Assembly: GCA_947169115.1 (NCBI GenBank)
Contig: CAMVOK010000025.1
Span: 1 to 39,166, forward strand
Length of the DNA stretch: 39,166 bases
Direction: 5' to 3'
DNA from: an uncultured Prevotellaceae bacterium
GTDB lineage: Bacteria > Bacteroidota > Bacteroidia > Bacteroidales > Bacteroidaceae
Positions 17,778-25,330 of the stretch are shown one piece after another (position 1 is the stretch's first letter; each line of letters starts with the position of its first letter). The translations under genes and the position numbers were made by a program. A model generated the notes under the pieces. It saw nothing but the letters and a program-made list of their open reading frames with translations, ran no database searches and was not told the DNA's origin.

Positions 17778-17861
17778 GAATTATGAATTACGGATTACTT
17801 TATTTCGCGTGCAAAGATACGAAAATATTATGAATTATCCATTATCCATTGTCAATTAATT
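17778..17861. repeat. Heptamer arrays flanking the pheT promoter
   Basis: GAATTAT, GAATTAC, GGATTAC (17778-17798) lie in the pheT leader. ATTATGA, ATTATCC, ATTATCC, ATTGTCA, ATTAATT (17827-17861) lie upstream of the pheT -7 box and run into the dnaB stop. Both show a 7-bp period and enclose the promoter. Confidence 0.8.
17812..17819 (-). promoter_or_regulatory. -7 element (TATCTTTG) for pheT
   Basis: On the minus strand TATCTTTG, followed by CA, matches TAnnTTTG, about 45 bp upstream of the pheT ATG. No TTTG is seen 20 bp further upstream; a heptamer array fills that interval. Confidence 0.6.
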
Positions 17862-19440
17862 AAAATGGCGGTTTGTCATCCACTGGGTCTGACGGACCGA
17901 ACGGTTCGTTGCCAGTCTCATTTCCAGGTTCTCGTAATTGCATAGGTTCCACATCTACCGCCGACGAACTCTTCATGGATGCCTGGGGATATTGCTCATG
18001 AGGAAGCGGAGCACGACGGTTGTCCTCGTAATCTTCGAAACGAGCATACTGGTGCTTGAACTTTAACTTGATTGTTCCCGTGGCACCATTACGATGCTTG
18101 GCTATAATGAACTCGGCCAGATTGGTCAAATCCTCATCGCCTTCGCCTTTGTATATCTTGAAGTATTCGGGACGATGGATGAAACAAACCATATCGGCAT
18201 CTTGTTCAATGGCTCCGGACTCACGCAAGTCGCTGAGTTGCGGTCGCTTACCTTCGTTACCTTCACGGTTCTCCAATCCACGATTCAACTGCGACAGGGC
18301 AATGATGGGAATATTTAGTTCCTTGGCCAGTCCCTTCAAGTTACGGCTTATGGTCGAGACCTCTTCCTGTCGGCTTCCAAATTGCATACCGGAAGCGTTC
18401 ATCAGCTGTAAGTAGTCAATGAGAATCATCTTCACGCCCTGGTCTCTGACCAAATGACGAGCCTTGGTACGTAATTCAAAGATACTAAGAGCAGCCGTGT
18501 CATCGACATAGATGGGGGCATCAATCAGCTGGTTGAGACGGGCATCAAGCTGCTGAAACTCCACAGGACTAAGGTCACCCGACTTTAGTTTCTCACCAGG
18601 AATATCGCAGACGTTCACAATAAGTCGGTTAACTAACTGCACGTTCGACATTTCCAACGAGAACATAGCGACTGGTATGCGACGATCCACGGCCATACGC
18701 TTCATCATCGACAGAATGAAGGCTGTTTTACCCATGGCTGGACGGGCTGCAATGATGACAAGGTCAGAAGGTTGCCATCCATTGGTTGCCTTATCCAGTT
18801 TCTCATATCCCGTCGAGATTCCCGAAAGACCATCAGTACGCTCCATAGTTTCCTTCAACTTGGCCATAGCGACTTCGATGACGGGGTTTATCTGCGTATA
18901 TGACGAACGTTGCGTCTGTTGTGAAATCTGATAAAGTTCGGCTTCTGTCTCCTGCATCAGGTCAGCGACATCCTTCGTCGGGTCAAAGGCTCCATCAAGC
19001 ACACGGCTGGCAAAGGTTATTAACTTACGTGCCTGATACTTTTGATGAATGATTTGGGCCTGATAGGAAATATGGGCTGAGGTGATAACGTTCTGGGTCA
19101 ACTGGGCGATATACACTACCCCACCAGCATCCTCCAGTTCGCCCTGCGACTCCAAATACTGGGGCACGGTCACCACATCAACAGGTCGCTGATTGGCTTG
19201 CAACGACTGTATGGCTCGGTATATTACCTGATGGCGATGGTCATAGAAGGCTTCTGCAGTCAACAGACTCGACACCTGCTCATAGGCTTCTTGCTCTATC
19301 AGCAAAGCACCTAGTACAGCCATCTCAAAATCAATCTGTTGAGGTTGCTTGTGTCCATAAGCATCCATCTGGGGCACTTCTATCACACGTTGTTTCTGTT
19401 GCCGCCGTCCACGGCTGTTTGTTTGTTCGTTCGCTGCCAT
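17860..19440 (-). CDS. dnaB: Replicative DNA helicase DnaB
   Basis: DnaB is the hexameric fork helicase. The 526-residue protein has the N-terminal helical domain (about 33-135; FEMAVLGALLIEQEAY), a linker, and the RecA-like domain with Walker A ARPAMGKTAF (about 231-241), Walker B MILIDYLQLM, and the later motifs ALSQLNRGLENR and RPQLSDLRESGAIEQDADMV. The Pro/Ser-rich tail ends DPVDDKPPF. The Arg/Gln-rich N-terminus is longer than in E. coli. It has its own promoter and lies on the opposite strand from dnaG, 3.9 kb away. Confidence 0.96.
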   Translation of the reverse strand: MAANEQTNSRGRRQQKQRVIEVPQMDAYGHKQPQQIDFEMAVLGALLIEQEAYEQVSSLLTAEAFYDHRHQVIYRAIQSLQANQRPVDVVTVPQYLESQGELEDAGGVVYIAQLTQNVITSAHISYQAQIIHQKYQARKLITFASRVLDGAFDPTKDVADLMQETEAELYQISQQTQRSSYTQINPVIEVAMAKLKETMERTDGLSGISTGYEKLDKATNGWQPSDLVIIAARPAMGKTAFILSMMKRMAVDRRIPVAMFSLEMSNVQLVNRLIVNVCDIPGEKLKSGDLSPVEFQQLDARLNQLIDAPIYVDDTAALSIFELRTKARHLVRDQGVKMILIDYLQLMNASGMQFGSRQEEVSTISRNLKGLAKELNIPIIALSQLNRGLENREGNEGKRPQLSDLRESGAIEQDADMVCFIHRPEYFKIYKGEGDEDLTNLAEFIIAKHRNGATGTIKLKFKHQYARFEDYEDNRRAPLPHEQYPQASMKSSSAVDVEPMQLREPGNETGNEPFGPSDPVDDKPPF

Positions 19441-19463
19441 ACATTTATAAGTTTCGGAGTGTG

Positions 19464-19495
19464 CAAAGGTACAATTTCGTGAGCGATTTCACAAA
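19464..19495 (-). promoter_or_regulatory. Bacteroidetes promoter for dnaB
   Basis: On the minus strand TTTG (19492-19495) is followed after 20 bp by TACCTTTG (19464-19471), an exact consensus promoter. It sits about 24 bp upstream of the dnaB ATG. Confidence 0.75.
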
Positions 19496-19551
19496 TTTAT
19501 TGAAGGAAAAACTTACGCTTCCGATAAACAAATATTCGCGTCTTTCTTCTC

Positions 19552-19582
19552 TTGTGTTTTTGGAATCTTTTCCTTATCTTTG
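19552..19582 (+). promoter_or_regulatory. Promoter for the membrane winged-helix regulator
   Basis: TTG at 19552-19554 is followed after 20 bp by TATCTTTG at 19575-19582, a good Bacteroidetes match, 26 bp before the ATG at 19609. Confidence 0.6.
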
Positions 19583-19608
19583 CATGACATAATTCACAAT
19601 ATCGCAAC

Positions 19609-20286
19609 ATGAAACGCATACACGCACTTCTCGTATTATTACTATTTGCCATCGCCACCCTCTGGACGATGGTGCGCGACTATCAGGTGGCCGAGCGCCA
19701 AATCACGGACGACCTCACCCGCGCCCTCCTAATGACACAGGCTGAACAGCCCGCCGACTGGCTCTCAACCGACACGATTCGGCAGTTCCGTAGCCATATC
19801 CGCCAGCCCCAACTTCGGGACGTTGCCCAGCTGTCCTTCCTTCTTGGTGGCGATGCCGTCGCAGCCCGTGGCCCTCACACTCGTGCCCTTTCCCTTGCCC
19901 CCGACAGCCCTGTCCACGCCTATGGTCAGGTCAGCCTCTCCGCGTTCCAAGTATGGCGCATGGGCGACCATCGCCTCTCTCTCGTCCTGTCCCTGCTGAC
20001 GTTGCTCTGGATGACCCTGTCCCTGCGCCTCACCCGTCGTAGCGTTGCCCCCAGCGTCTACCTGACGCCCATGCAGGAACAACTCGTCGATCTTCTTCTG
20101 TCCGCACCCAATCGCGAGCTCACGAAGCAGGACATCTGCGACCGTCTTTGGCCGGGCAAGCCCGATGCCAACGATACCCTCTACACCCTCGTCCGCCGCA
20201 CCAAGCAGTCGCTCTCGGGACGTAGCCCCCTGCGCATCACTTCCGTCCGCGGCCGTGCCTACCGCATCGACGGCGCCACCTCATAG
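19609..20286 (+). CDS. Membrane-anchored winged-helix regulator (OmpR/PhoB-type DNA-binding domain)
   Basis: The 225-residue protein has two hydrophobic spans, about residues 4-22 (IHALLVLLLFAIATLWTMV) and 123-142 (LSLVLSLLTLLWMTLSLRLT), enclosing about 100 presumably periplasmic residues. The C-terminus (about 150-222) looks like an OmpR/PhoB winged helix: LTPMQEQLVDLLLSAPNRELTKQDICDRLWPG and the recognition-helix region NDTLYTLVRRTKQSL followed by SVRGRAYRI. This suggests a one-component membrane regulator with the DNA-binding domain at the C-terminus, the reverse of ToxR/CadC. No receiver domain is present. GC content and codon use look higher than in neighbours. Target genes are unknown. 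Confidence 0.8.
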   Translation: MKRIHALLVLLLFAIATLWTMVRDYQVAERQITDDLTRALLMTQAEQPADWLSTDTIRQFRSHIRQPQLRDVAQLSFLLGGDAVAARGPHTRALSLAPDSPVHAYGQVSLSAFQVWRMGDHRLSLVLSLLTLLWMTLSLRLTRRSVAPSVYLTPMQEQLVDLLLSAPNRELTKQDICDRLWPGKPDANDTLYTLVRRTKQSLSGRSPLRITSVRGRAYRIDGATS

Positions 20287-20348
20287 GAACGGTTGCCAGT
20301 CATTGACTTTTTTTCGTCACTAACTATCCGACTTTCAAAAATTATCCT

Positions 20349-20356
20349 TATATTTG
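20349..20356 (+). promoter_or_regulatory. -7 element (TATATTTG) for the nucleotidyltransferase gene
   Basis: TATATTTG followed by CA fits TAnnTTTG and lies 23 bp before the ATG at 20380. No clear -33 element was found. Confidence 0.5.
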
Positions 20357-20379
20357 CAGCGTCATAACCATACATCGAT

Positions 20380-20694
20380 ATGGAACGAAAGCAAGTAATC
20401 GAACGAATCAAGCAAGTAGCGAAGACGGCTCTGCCTGTGGGGAGCAGCCTCCTGCTCTATGGTTCGCAAGCCCGCGGTGATTACCACGAAGGCTCCGACT
20501 GGGACTTGCTTATCTTGCTTGACAAAGCGAAGGTCACGTTTAATGATTATGACGTTGGCTACTCTTTCCGTGAACTTGGCTGGGACATCGGCGAGGAGAT
20601 AAATCCCCAAGTTTATTCAAAACGCGAGTGGGACAACTATCGCATTTCGCCTTTCTATAAGAATGTTGAACACGACAAAATAGTACTGGTATGA
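20380..20694 (+). CDS. MNT-type nucleotidyltransferase domain protein
   Basis: The 104-residue protein has the minimal nucleotidyltransferase signature LLYGSQARGDYHEGSDWDLLIL (about 28-49), with the GS motif and the metal-binding D-x-D equivalent DWD. Members of this superfamily usually act with a HEPN-domain partner, as antitoxins that AMPylate the toxin. No HEPN partner is adjacent: a terminator-like hairpin follows and the next genes are DUF2975 proteins. It may act alone or be a remnant. It is probably cytosolic. Confidence 0.85.
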   Translation: MERKQVIERIKQVAKTALPVGSSLLLYGSQARGDYHEGSDWDLLILLDKAKVTFNDYDVGYSFRELGWDIGEEINPQVYSKREWDNYRISPFYKNVEHDKIVLV

Positions 20695-20725
20695 ACCTAT
20701 TCTTACCCGTATTCTTTCTAAATAC

Positions 20726-20764
20726 CACAAAGCAGGGGCGACATATTAACGTCCTTGCTTTGTG
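20726..20764 (+). terminator. Terminator-like hairpin after the nucleotidyltransferase gene
   Basis: CACAAAGCA (20726-20734) pairs with TGCTTTGTG (20756-20764) across a 21-nt loop that includes extra possible G-C pairing. It lies about 30 bp after the stop and is followed by a T/C-rich, not pure-T, stretch. Confidence 0.5.
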
Positions 20765-20846
20765 ATTCTCCTGTTCTTCCTCCCTCATCCTCCCATCTAT
20801 ATTTATCGAATCTTAATGTTAATTTATCGAAAAACAATAAAGATTA

Positions 20847-20878
20847 TTTGTTAATCATAAAACTTTGTTGTACCTTTG
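20847..20878 (+). promoter_or_regulatory. Bacteroidetes promoter of the DUF2975-XRE operon
   Basis: TTTG at 20847-20850 is followed after exactly 20 bp by TACCTTTG at 20871-20878, a complete consensus promoter. The predicted start lies about 70 nt before the ATG at 20955. Confidence 0.75.
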
Positions 20879-20954
20879 CCATGTCGTTCATGAGGAAGCG
20901 CGCCCTCGATGGCGGCAAAAAGAAGTATCGTTAAACCCAAAACAAAGTATTATT

Positions 20955-21434
20955 ATGAAAAAAACAATCAATCTACGCCCTATGAAGGTTACGTGCTACG
21001 TGGCTCTCGTTTTCGTGGCTCTCTTCCTATGGGGCTATGCTTACCAGATGTATTATCACTATCCTCAGATAGTACACACGGAGGGAACATTACACACCTA
21101 TCGTATGTTCCTTTTCTATGGTCTTTACGTTTCGAAGTTCCTCTTATTTGCTTCGTGCGCAATGTTTGCTTTTGTTCAATTGCGAGGAATAAAGCGTGAT
21201 GTGCTATTCCCCAGTACCAACGTCGTCTTCATCAATGCCGTTGCCCTGTTTGCATTCCTGTCTTCGCTGTTCGATACTAATATCAAGGAGGTCTTCATGT
21301 CTCAAGCTTCGTCCAACAACGGCGAGTTCGAACTGACCGCAGATTCTATCGGCATCCTACTCGTCCTTCTAATTTTTGCTCAGGTATATCGTATCGCTGG
21401 CAACGTAGCTCGCGAGAATGCTCTAACCATATAA
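20955..21434 (+). CDS. DUF2975 family membrane protein
   Basis: From the ATG at 20955 (MKKTINLRPMKVTCYVALVFV) the product has 159 residues with four hydrophobic spans (about 10-28, 50-72, 88-105 and 130-147), the DUF2975 layout. The longer open frame is rejected because it begins inside the promoter. DUF2975 proteins are usually encoded beside a small Cro/CI-type regulator, and one follows two genes downstream. The gene starts a three-gene operon (gaps of 11 bp, then a 4-bp overlap). Function is unknown. Confidence 0.75.
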   Translation: MKKTINLRPMKVTCYVALVFVALFLWGYAYQMYYHYPQIVHTEGTLHTYRMFLFYGLYVSKFLLFASCAMFAFVQLRGIKRDVLFPSTNVVFINAVALFAFLSSLFDTNIKEVFMSQASSNNGEFELTADSIGILLVLLIFAQVYRIAGNVARENALTI

Positions 21435-21445
21435 TATAAGGTATT

Positions 21446-21934
21446 ATGAAAAACTCTAAAGTGAAACGCATCCGATGGATGGCAGCTTTGACGCTCATCC
21501 TCCTGTTTTTGTCCCTTCTGACTCCTTTCTTTCTTCGCCTATTGCCGCCAACGATTCCCAATGTCGAACCAATGTTCACTGACCCATCTCCAGAATGGGA
21601 GGGAACCATCAACCTCATCTATATACTACTTGTCTCACTCCTTAACGCTTGCTTCTTCGTGTTTTTCGTCTGTATGCTACGTGGGCTTGGGCGTGGAAAG
21701 ATATTTGTCCCGGGCAATGCCCGTTGGCTTTATGTCGGGGCATGGGTACCGATTGTCACGCTCCTCTATAGGGTCGTCTATATGTGTTTAATGAGTGGTT
21801 GCTCTGGTATGGCCATAGCCGTTCTCTGCGCACAGTCATGGCATAACCTCACCCTCTTCTTGGGCGTCACGCTCATGGCTCAGCTCTATGACGTTGCCAC
21901 CGATGTAAGCGAAGAAAACCAACTTACCGTATGA
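21446..21934 (+). CDS. Second DUF2975-like membrane protein
   Basis: The 162-residue protein has four predicted membrane spans (about 11-32, 54-77, 91-114 and 130-150) and ends DVATDVSEENQLTV, a tail like that of the preceding protein (IAGNVARENALTI). The two neighbours are therefore probably divergent paralogs of one family. The stop overlaps the start of the XRE gene by 4 bp, which suggests translational coupling. Confidence 0.7.
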   Translation: MKNSKVKRIRWMAALTLILLFLSLLTPFFLRLLPPTIPNVEPMFTDPSPEWEGTINLIYILLVSLLNACFFVFFVCMLRGLGRGKIFVPGNARWLYVGAWVPIVTLLYRVVYMCLMSGCSGMAIAVLCAQSWHNLTLFLGVTLMAQLYDVATDVSEENQLTV

Positions 21935-22149
21935 TACGCATAAACCTCGATGTGATGATGGCTCGTCGTAAGATGTCTCTTACCGAATTGGCCGAACGTG
22001 TGGGCATCACCCTTGCCAACCTTTCCATCCTGAAGACGGGGAAGGCCAAGGCCATCCGCCTAACGACTCTGGATGCGCTGTGCCAAGCCCTCCAGTGCCA
22101 ACCTGGTGACATTCTGGAGTACGTTCCCGACGATGAGGCGGCAAAATAA
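21931..22149 (+). CDS. XRE/Cro-type helix-turn-helix regulator
   Basis: This 72-residue protein is a single HTH domain (about 5-66; LDVMMARRKMSLTELAERVG ... LSILKTGKAKAIRLTTLDALCQALQCQPGDIL). It belongs to the small YozG-like group that often accompanies DUF2975 proteins. It probably binds its own operon promoter, but no operator is obvious. It is the last gene of the operon, with a terminator about 17 bp downstream. Confidence 0.9.
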   Translation: MIRINLDVMMARRKMSLTELAERVGITLANLSILKTGKAKAIRLTTLDALCQALQCQPGDILEYVPDDEAAK

Positions 22150-22165
22150 TATCTCTACCATACAT

Positions 22166-22206
22166 AAAGCCCTGCTTATTGTCCCTAATAGGCAGGGCTT
22201 TGTTTT
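22166..22206 (+). terminator. Intrinsic terminator of the DUF2975-XRE operon
   Basis: AAAGCCCTGC (22166-22175) pairs perfectly with GCAGGGCTTT (22192-22201) around a 16-nt loop, followed by TGTTTT. Confidence 0.75.
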
Positions 22207-22232
22207 GAAAAAGTAATGGTGTTTGCGGCCTG

Positions 22233-22541
22233 TTACCGTTTGTCTGGGATGCCATATTCAGCCCAGTGCTCCTGAGTGTAATAGCCCTTCAATACCCTTT
22301 TCTTGGCGGCATACGCCTCCTTCACGCGAGCCATAGCTTCGTTCATTCGCTTGAATTTCGGTCTAAGCTCCTCGCGTAGGCGTTCCACCTCCGCGTTGGC
22401 AGCCGCCAGGTCACGGATGTCTTGCTCCATGTCGCCGATTTCCTTGTTCGTCACTCCGCCGCCTTTACCTGCAAGGTGCTTACGCAGCCCCTCGATGAGA
22501 TTGCGGCTCTTCTCGATTTGCAGTTCTGTTGTTTTTGACAT
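22233..22541 (-). CDS. Conserved coiled-coil protein, function unknown
   Basis: From MSKTTELQIEKSRNLIEGL the product is 102 residues; an ATG four codons upstream (22553) is also possible. It is almost wholly helical with heptad character (about 20-85) and ends KGYYTQEHWAEYGIPDKR, a C-terminus I recall from multi-copy Bacteroidales hypothetical proteins. It has no signal peptide or membrane span. Transcription is convergent with the DUF2975-XRE operon and divergent from the efflux operon. No function is assigned. Confidence 0.65.
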   Translation of the reverse strand: MSKTTELQIEKSRNLIEGLRKHLAGKGGGVTNKEIGDMEQDIRDLAAANAEVERLREELRPKFKRMNEAMARVKEAYAAKKRVLKGYYTQEHWAEYGIPDKR

Positions 22542-22706
22542 AATACTATGCATTTTTAGTGATAAAATTAGGGGGAAACATATCCCATCGTTACATGAAT
22601 TCCACCGTAAAGTTACGAAAAAAAGTCGATAGATGATACCCTCATAATGCGGTGGATTTAATGTTTTTTAACGCTTATGGACGCATTCTTTGTCCTGTAT
22701 TTTTAC

Positions 22707-22714
22707 TATCTTTG
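22707..22714 (+). promoter_or_regulatory. -7 element (TATCTTTG) for the efflux operon
   Basis: TATCTTTG followed by CA fits TAnnTTTG. Transcription would start about 10 bp before the leader ORF at 22734 and give a leader of roughly 170 nt before the TolC-like gene. A TTTG at 22689-22692 is too close (14 bp) to be a normal -33 element. Confidence 0.55.
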
Positions 22715-22733
22715 CACCCGCAAAGACATAAGT

Positions 22734-22820
22734 ATGAGACTACGTTATCATAATCTGGAGATACATCTGATTAACCCCATTCATGCGTTTCATAAATGGG
22801 GACGTAGCTGTCAGCATTGA
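22734..22820 (+). CDS. Candidate leader peptide upstream of the efflux operon
   Basis: A 28-codon ORF (MRLRYHNLEIHLINPIHAFH...) runs from 22734 to a TGA at 22818-22820 in the presumed 5' leader. It contains five His residues. Its stop codon overlaps the foot of a hairpin formed by GAATAG (22819-22824) with CTATTC (22855-22860) and TCTTCC (22827-22832) with GGAAGA (22845-22850). The TolC-like ATG follows 31 bp later. The arrangement is like leader-peptide attenuation, but an ORF this short may be chance. Confidence 0.35.
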   Translation: MRLRYHNLEIHLINPIHAFHKWGRSCQH

Positions 22821-22891
22821 ATAGTTTCTTCCTTGTCCTTACGGGGAAGAGACGCTATTCACATTTCTTTATTTACCTAATCACTTATTAT

Positions 22892-24214
22892 ATGAGCATG
22901 AAATCCCTGCTCATGGTCGCAATGATGGCCATGGGCGCAACGGGAAGGTTGTGTGCTCAGAGCCAGAAGCTGGCAATGTCGCTGGAACAACTATACCGCA
23001 CAGCCGACGAGCACAACACTTCCATCAAGAGTTATGAATCTGCCCTTCGCGAGGCAGAGGCAGGAATCAAAGCGGCCAGGGCCGAGCGGTTGCCCGACGT
23101 AGATGCCTCGGCTTCCTTCTCGTACTTAGGCGGTGGGCGCATCACTGACCGTGACTTCACCCACGGCTTCGGTGTACACATTCCGCACTATGGCAACAAC
23201 TTTGCCCTGTCGGCCTCCATGCCCCTGTACACGGGAGGTGCTATTGAGAGTGGTATCAACCTTAGTAAGTTGGCGGCGGAAATGGCTAATGCCAACGCCT
23301 CGGACAATCGTCAGCGCGTGCGCATGCTACTGACGGGGCACTACCTGCAGTTACATAACCTGAGGAACCAAGAACGTGTCTTTGACGAGAACATCCGCCT
23401 GACAGAGACCCTTATCGACCATACCCAGAAGCGACAAGCCGAGGGTGTTGTGCTTCGCAACGACCTAACGCGCTACGAATTGCAATTAGAACAATTGCGT
23501 CTGGGGCGCACGCAGGTAAGGAATCAAGCCCGCATCGTCAACCACCAGTTGGTTACGGCCTTGGGCATCGAGGATAGTGTGGAGATACTGCCATCCGATA
23601 CGTTCGAGGACTGGGAGGCTATGGGAGTTCCCACCACCGAAGCGATGTGGCAGCAACAGGCTACCGATAATGCTCCTGCCCTCCAACGGTCGCAATTGGG
23701 CATAGCCATGAGTGAACAGCGCGTGAAGCTAGAGAAGAGTGCCCGCCGCCCATCCGTCGCTCTCGTGGCAGAGGAACATTTTGACGGCCCCATCACCGTG
23801 GAGATACCCAACTTGAATAAGAACCTCAACTACTTCTTCGTCGGTGTGGGTGTCAAGTATAGGTTCGGTTCACTCTATAAGAACAATCACAAGGTTCGGC
23901 AAGCCAAGCTTACGACGGAGACGGCCCGGCAACAGCATCAGTCGGCCATCGAGAACGTGGAGAACGCCGTACAGGAAGCCTACACTGGCCTGCTGACATC
24001 ACAGGAAGAACTGGAGACAAGCCGTAAGCGTGTGGAACTATCGGAGCAAAACTACTCGGTCATCAATAACCGCTATCAGAACGGACTTGCGCTGGTTACC
24101 GACATGGTAGATGCGGCCAATCAGCAACTGGACGCACAACTGTCGCTCGTCAACAGCCGCATCAATGTCCTTTACAATTACTATCGTCTAAAATACATCT
24201 CCGGAACCCTTTAA
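22892..24214 (+). CDS. TolC family outer-membrane efflux protein
   Basis: From the ATG at 22892 (MSMKSLLMVAMMAMGATG) the product is 440 residues with a signal peptide ending about RLCAQS. Two OEP repeats are visible: long helices with the pattern LRNQERVFDENIRLTETLIDHTQKRQAEG (about 150-180) and LETSRKRVELSEQNYSVINNRYQNGLALVTDMVDAANQQLDAQL (about 375-420). It forms the outer-membrane duct for the pump encoded by the next two genes. The longer frame would start at a TTG inside the leader hairpin and is rejected. The next gene starts 39 bp downstream. Confidence 0.92.
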   Translation: MSMKSLLMVAMMAMGATGRLCAQSQKLAMSLEQLYRTADEHNTSIKSYESALREAEAGIKAARAERLPDVDASASFSYLGGGRITDRDFTHGFGVHIPHYGNNFALSASMPLYTGGAIESGINLSKLAAEMANANASDNRQRVRMLLTGHYLQLHNLRNQERVFDENIRLTETLIDHTQKRQAEGVVLRNDLTRYELQLEQLRLGRTQVRNQARIVNHQLVTALGIEDSVEILPSDTFEDWEAMGVPTTEAMWQQQATDNAPALQRSQLGIAMSEQRVKLEKSARRPSVALVAEEHFDGPITVEIPNLNKNLNYFFVGVGVKYRFGSLYKNNHKVRQAKLTTETARQQHQSAIENVENAVQEAYTGLLTSQEELETSRKRVELSEQNYSVINNRYQNGLALVTDMVDAANQQLDAQLSLVNSRINVLYNYYRLKYISGTL

Positions 24215-24253
24215 CAATGCAAATAGTATAATCGTAATACATATCATATAATT

Positions 24254-25288
24254 ATGGAAAAGCATAAGTTATCATCTTTCATTTACAACAGCGTAATCAT
24301 CGGCTTCCTCTTGGTGGGAGCCGCTATCGTATTCCTACAATTTGTCCATCTCGGCAACGTAGAGTTCACCGACAATGCCCGTGTGCGTCAGCACATAACA
24401 CCACAGAACACACGTGTGCAGGGCTTTATCCGTGAGATTCGCTTTCAGGAGTTTCAGCCCGTAAGAAAGGGAGATACACTGGCCATCATCGAGACGGCGG
24501 AGTTCCGTCTGCGCCTGGCTCAGGCCGAAGCCGACCTTGCCCGTGCCGAGCAAGGCAGTAAGGCCACAGGCAGCAGCATACAGACCACCGAAGGCAACAT
24601 TCAGGTGACTGAGGCGGGAATGGAGGAAGCCCGAGCCCAGATGGACAATGCCCTGCGCGAGGAACAACGCTTTGCCAAACTCCTGCAGCAGGATGCCGTC
24701 ACCCAACAACAATACGACAATGTACACACCGCCTACCTGTCGGCAAAGGCCCGATATGAGCAGGTTCAGCGCTCACGCGCGGCACAGCACCTGGTCAAGG
24801 CTGAGCAGGGTCATCACCTAAGCGCCGCAAATGCAGCCCTCGAAGTAGCACGCGCTGCAGTTGATCTCGCCCGTCTCAACCTGTCCTATTGTTATATCGT
24901 TGCCACCTGTGATGGTACATTGGGCACGAAGGACATTCAGGTGGGGCAGCTCGTACAGCCCGGACAGACATTGGTGAACATCGTATCGGATGACGAAAAA
25001 TGGGTGGAGGCTAACTACAAAGAATCGCAACTGCCACACATTAAGGTCGGTGGCAAGGTGCGCATCAAGGCCGATGCCGTGCCCGACGAAGAATACGAAG
25101 GCAGGGTAGAACGCATTAGCGAGGCCACGGGTTCAGCCTTCTCCCTCTTACCCATCGACAATGCTACGGGCAACTTCGTAAAGGTAGAACAGCGCGTCAC
25201 CGTCCGCATATCCCTCGAAGGCAATGTTCCAGAACGTCTGGCGAAATTGCACGCGGGATATAACGTGGAATGCGAAGCACTGTATTAA
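24254..25288 (+). CDS. EmrA/HlyD-family membrane fusion protein
   Basis: The 344-residue adaptor has one N-terminal membrane anchor (about 10-30), a beta-barrel/lipoyl segment (NVEFTDNARVRQHITPQNTRVQGFIREIRF ... VRKGDTLAIIET), a long helical hairpin (about 85-195), the second half-lipoyl segment (LSYCYIVATCDGTLGTKDIQVGQLVQPGQTLVNIV) and a C-terminal barrel. It links the inner-membrane pump to the TolC-like channel. Gaps of 39 and 42 bp indicate one transcript. Confidence 0.92.
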   Translation: MEKHKLSSFIYNSVIIGFLLVGAAIVFLQFVHLGNVEFTDNARVRQHITPQNTRVQGFIREIRFQEFQPVRKGDTLAIIETAEFRLRLAQAEADLARAEQGSKATGSSIQTTEGNIQVTEAGMEEARAQMDNALREEQRFAKLLQQDAVTQQQYDNVHTAYLSAKARYEQVQRSRAAQHLVKAEQGHHLSAANAALEVARAAVDLARLNLSYCYIVATCDGTLGTKDIQVGQLVQPGQTLVNIVSDDEKWVEANYKESQLPHIKVGGKVRIKADAVPDEEYEGRVERISEATGSAFSLLPIDNATGNFVKVEQRVTVRISLEGNVPERLAKLHAGYNVECEALY

Positions 25289-25323
25289 TTCTTTATTCTT
25301 ATTCCTTAATTCTTAATTTCCTA
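25289..25323. repeat. Degenerate heptamer array (TTCTTWA type)
   Basis: TTCTTTA, TTCTTAT, TCCTTAA, TTCTTAA, TTTCCTA run directly from the stop of the membrane fusion gene to 8 bp before the start of the transporter gene. The 7-bp register is kept although the units differ. Confidence 0.6.
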
Positions 25324-25330
25324 TTTAGGT

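Noticed and set aside
22817..22891. 25-codon extension upstream of the TolC-like start
   Set aside because: It begins at TTG inside the leader hairpin; the ATG at 22892 is followed by a normal signal peptide.
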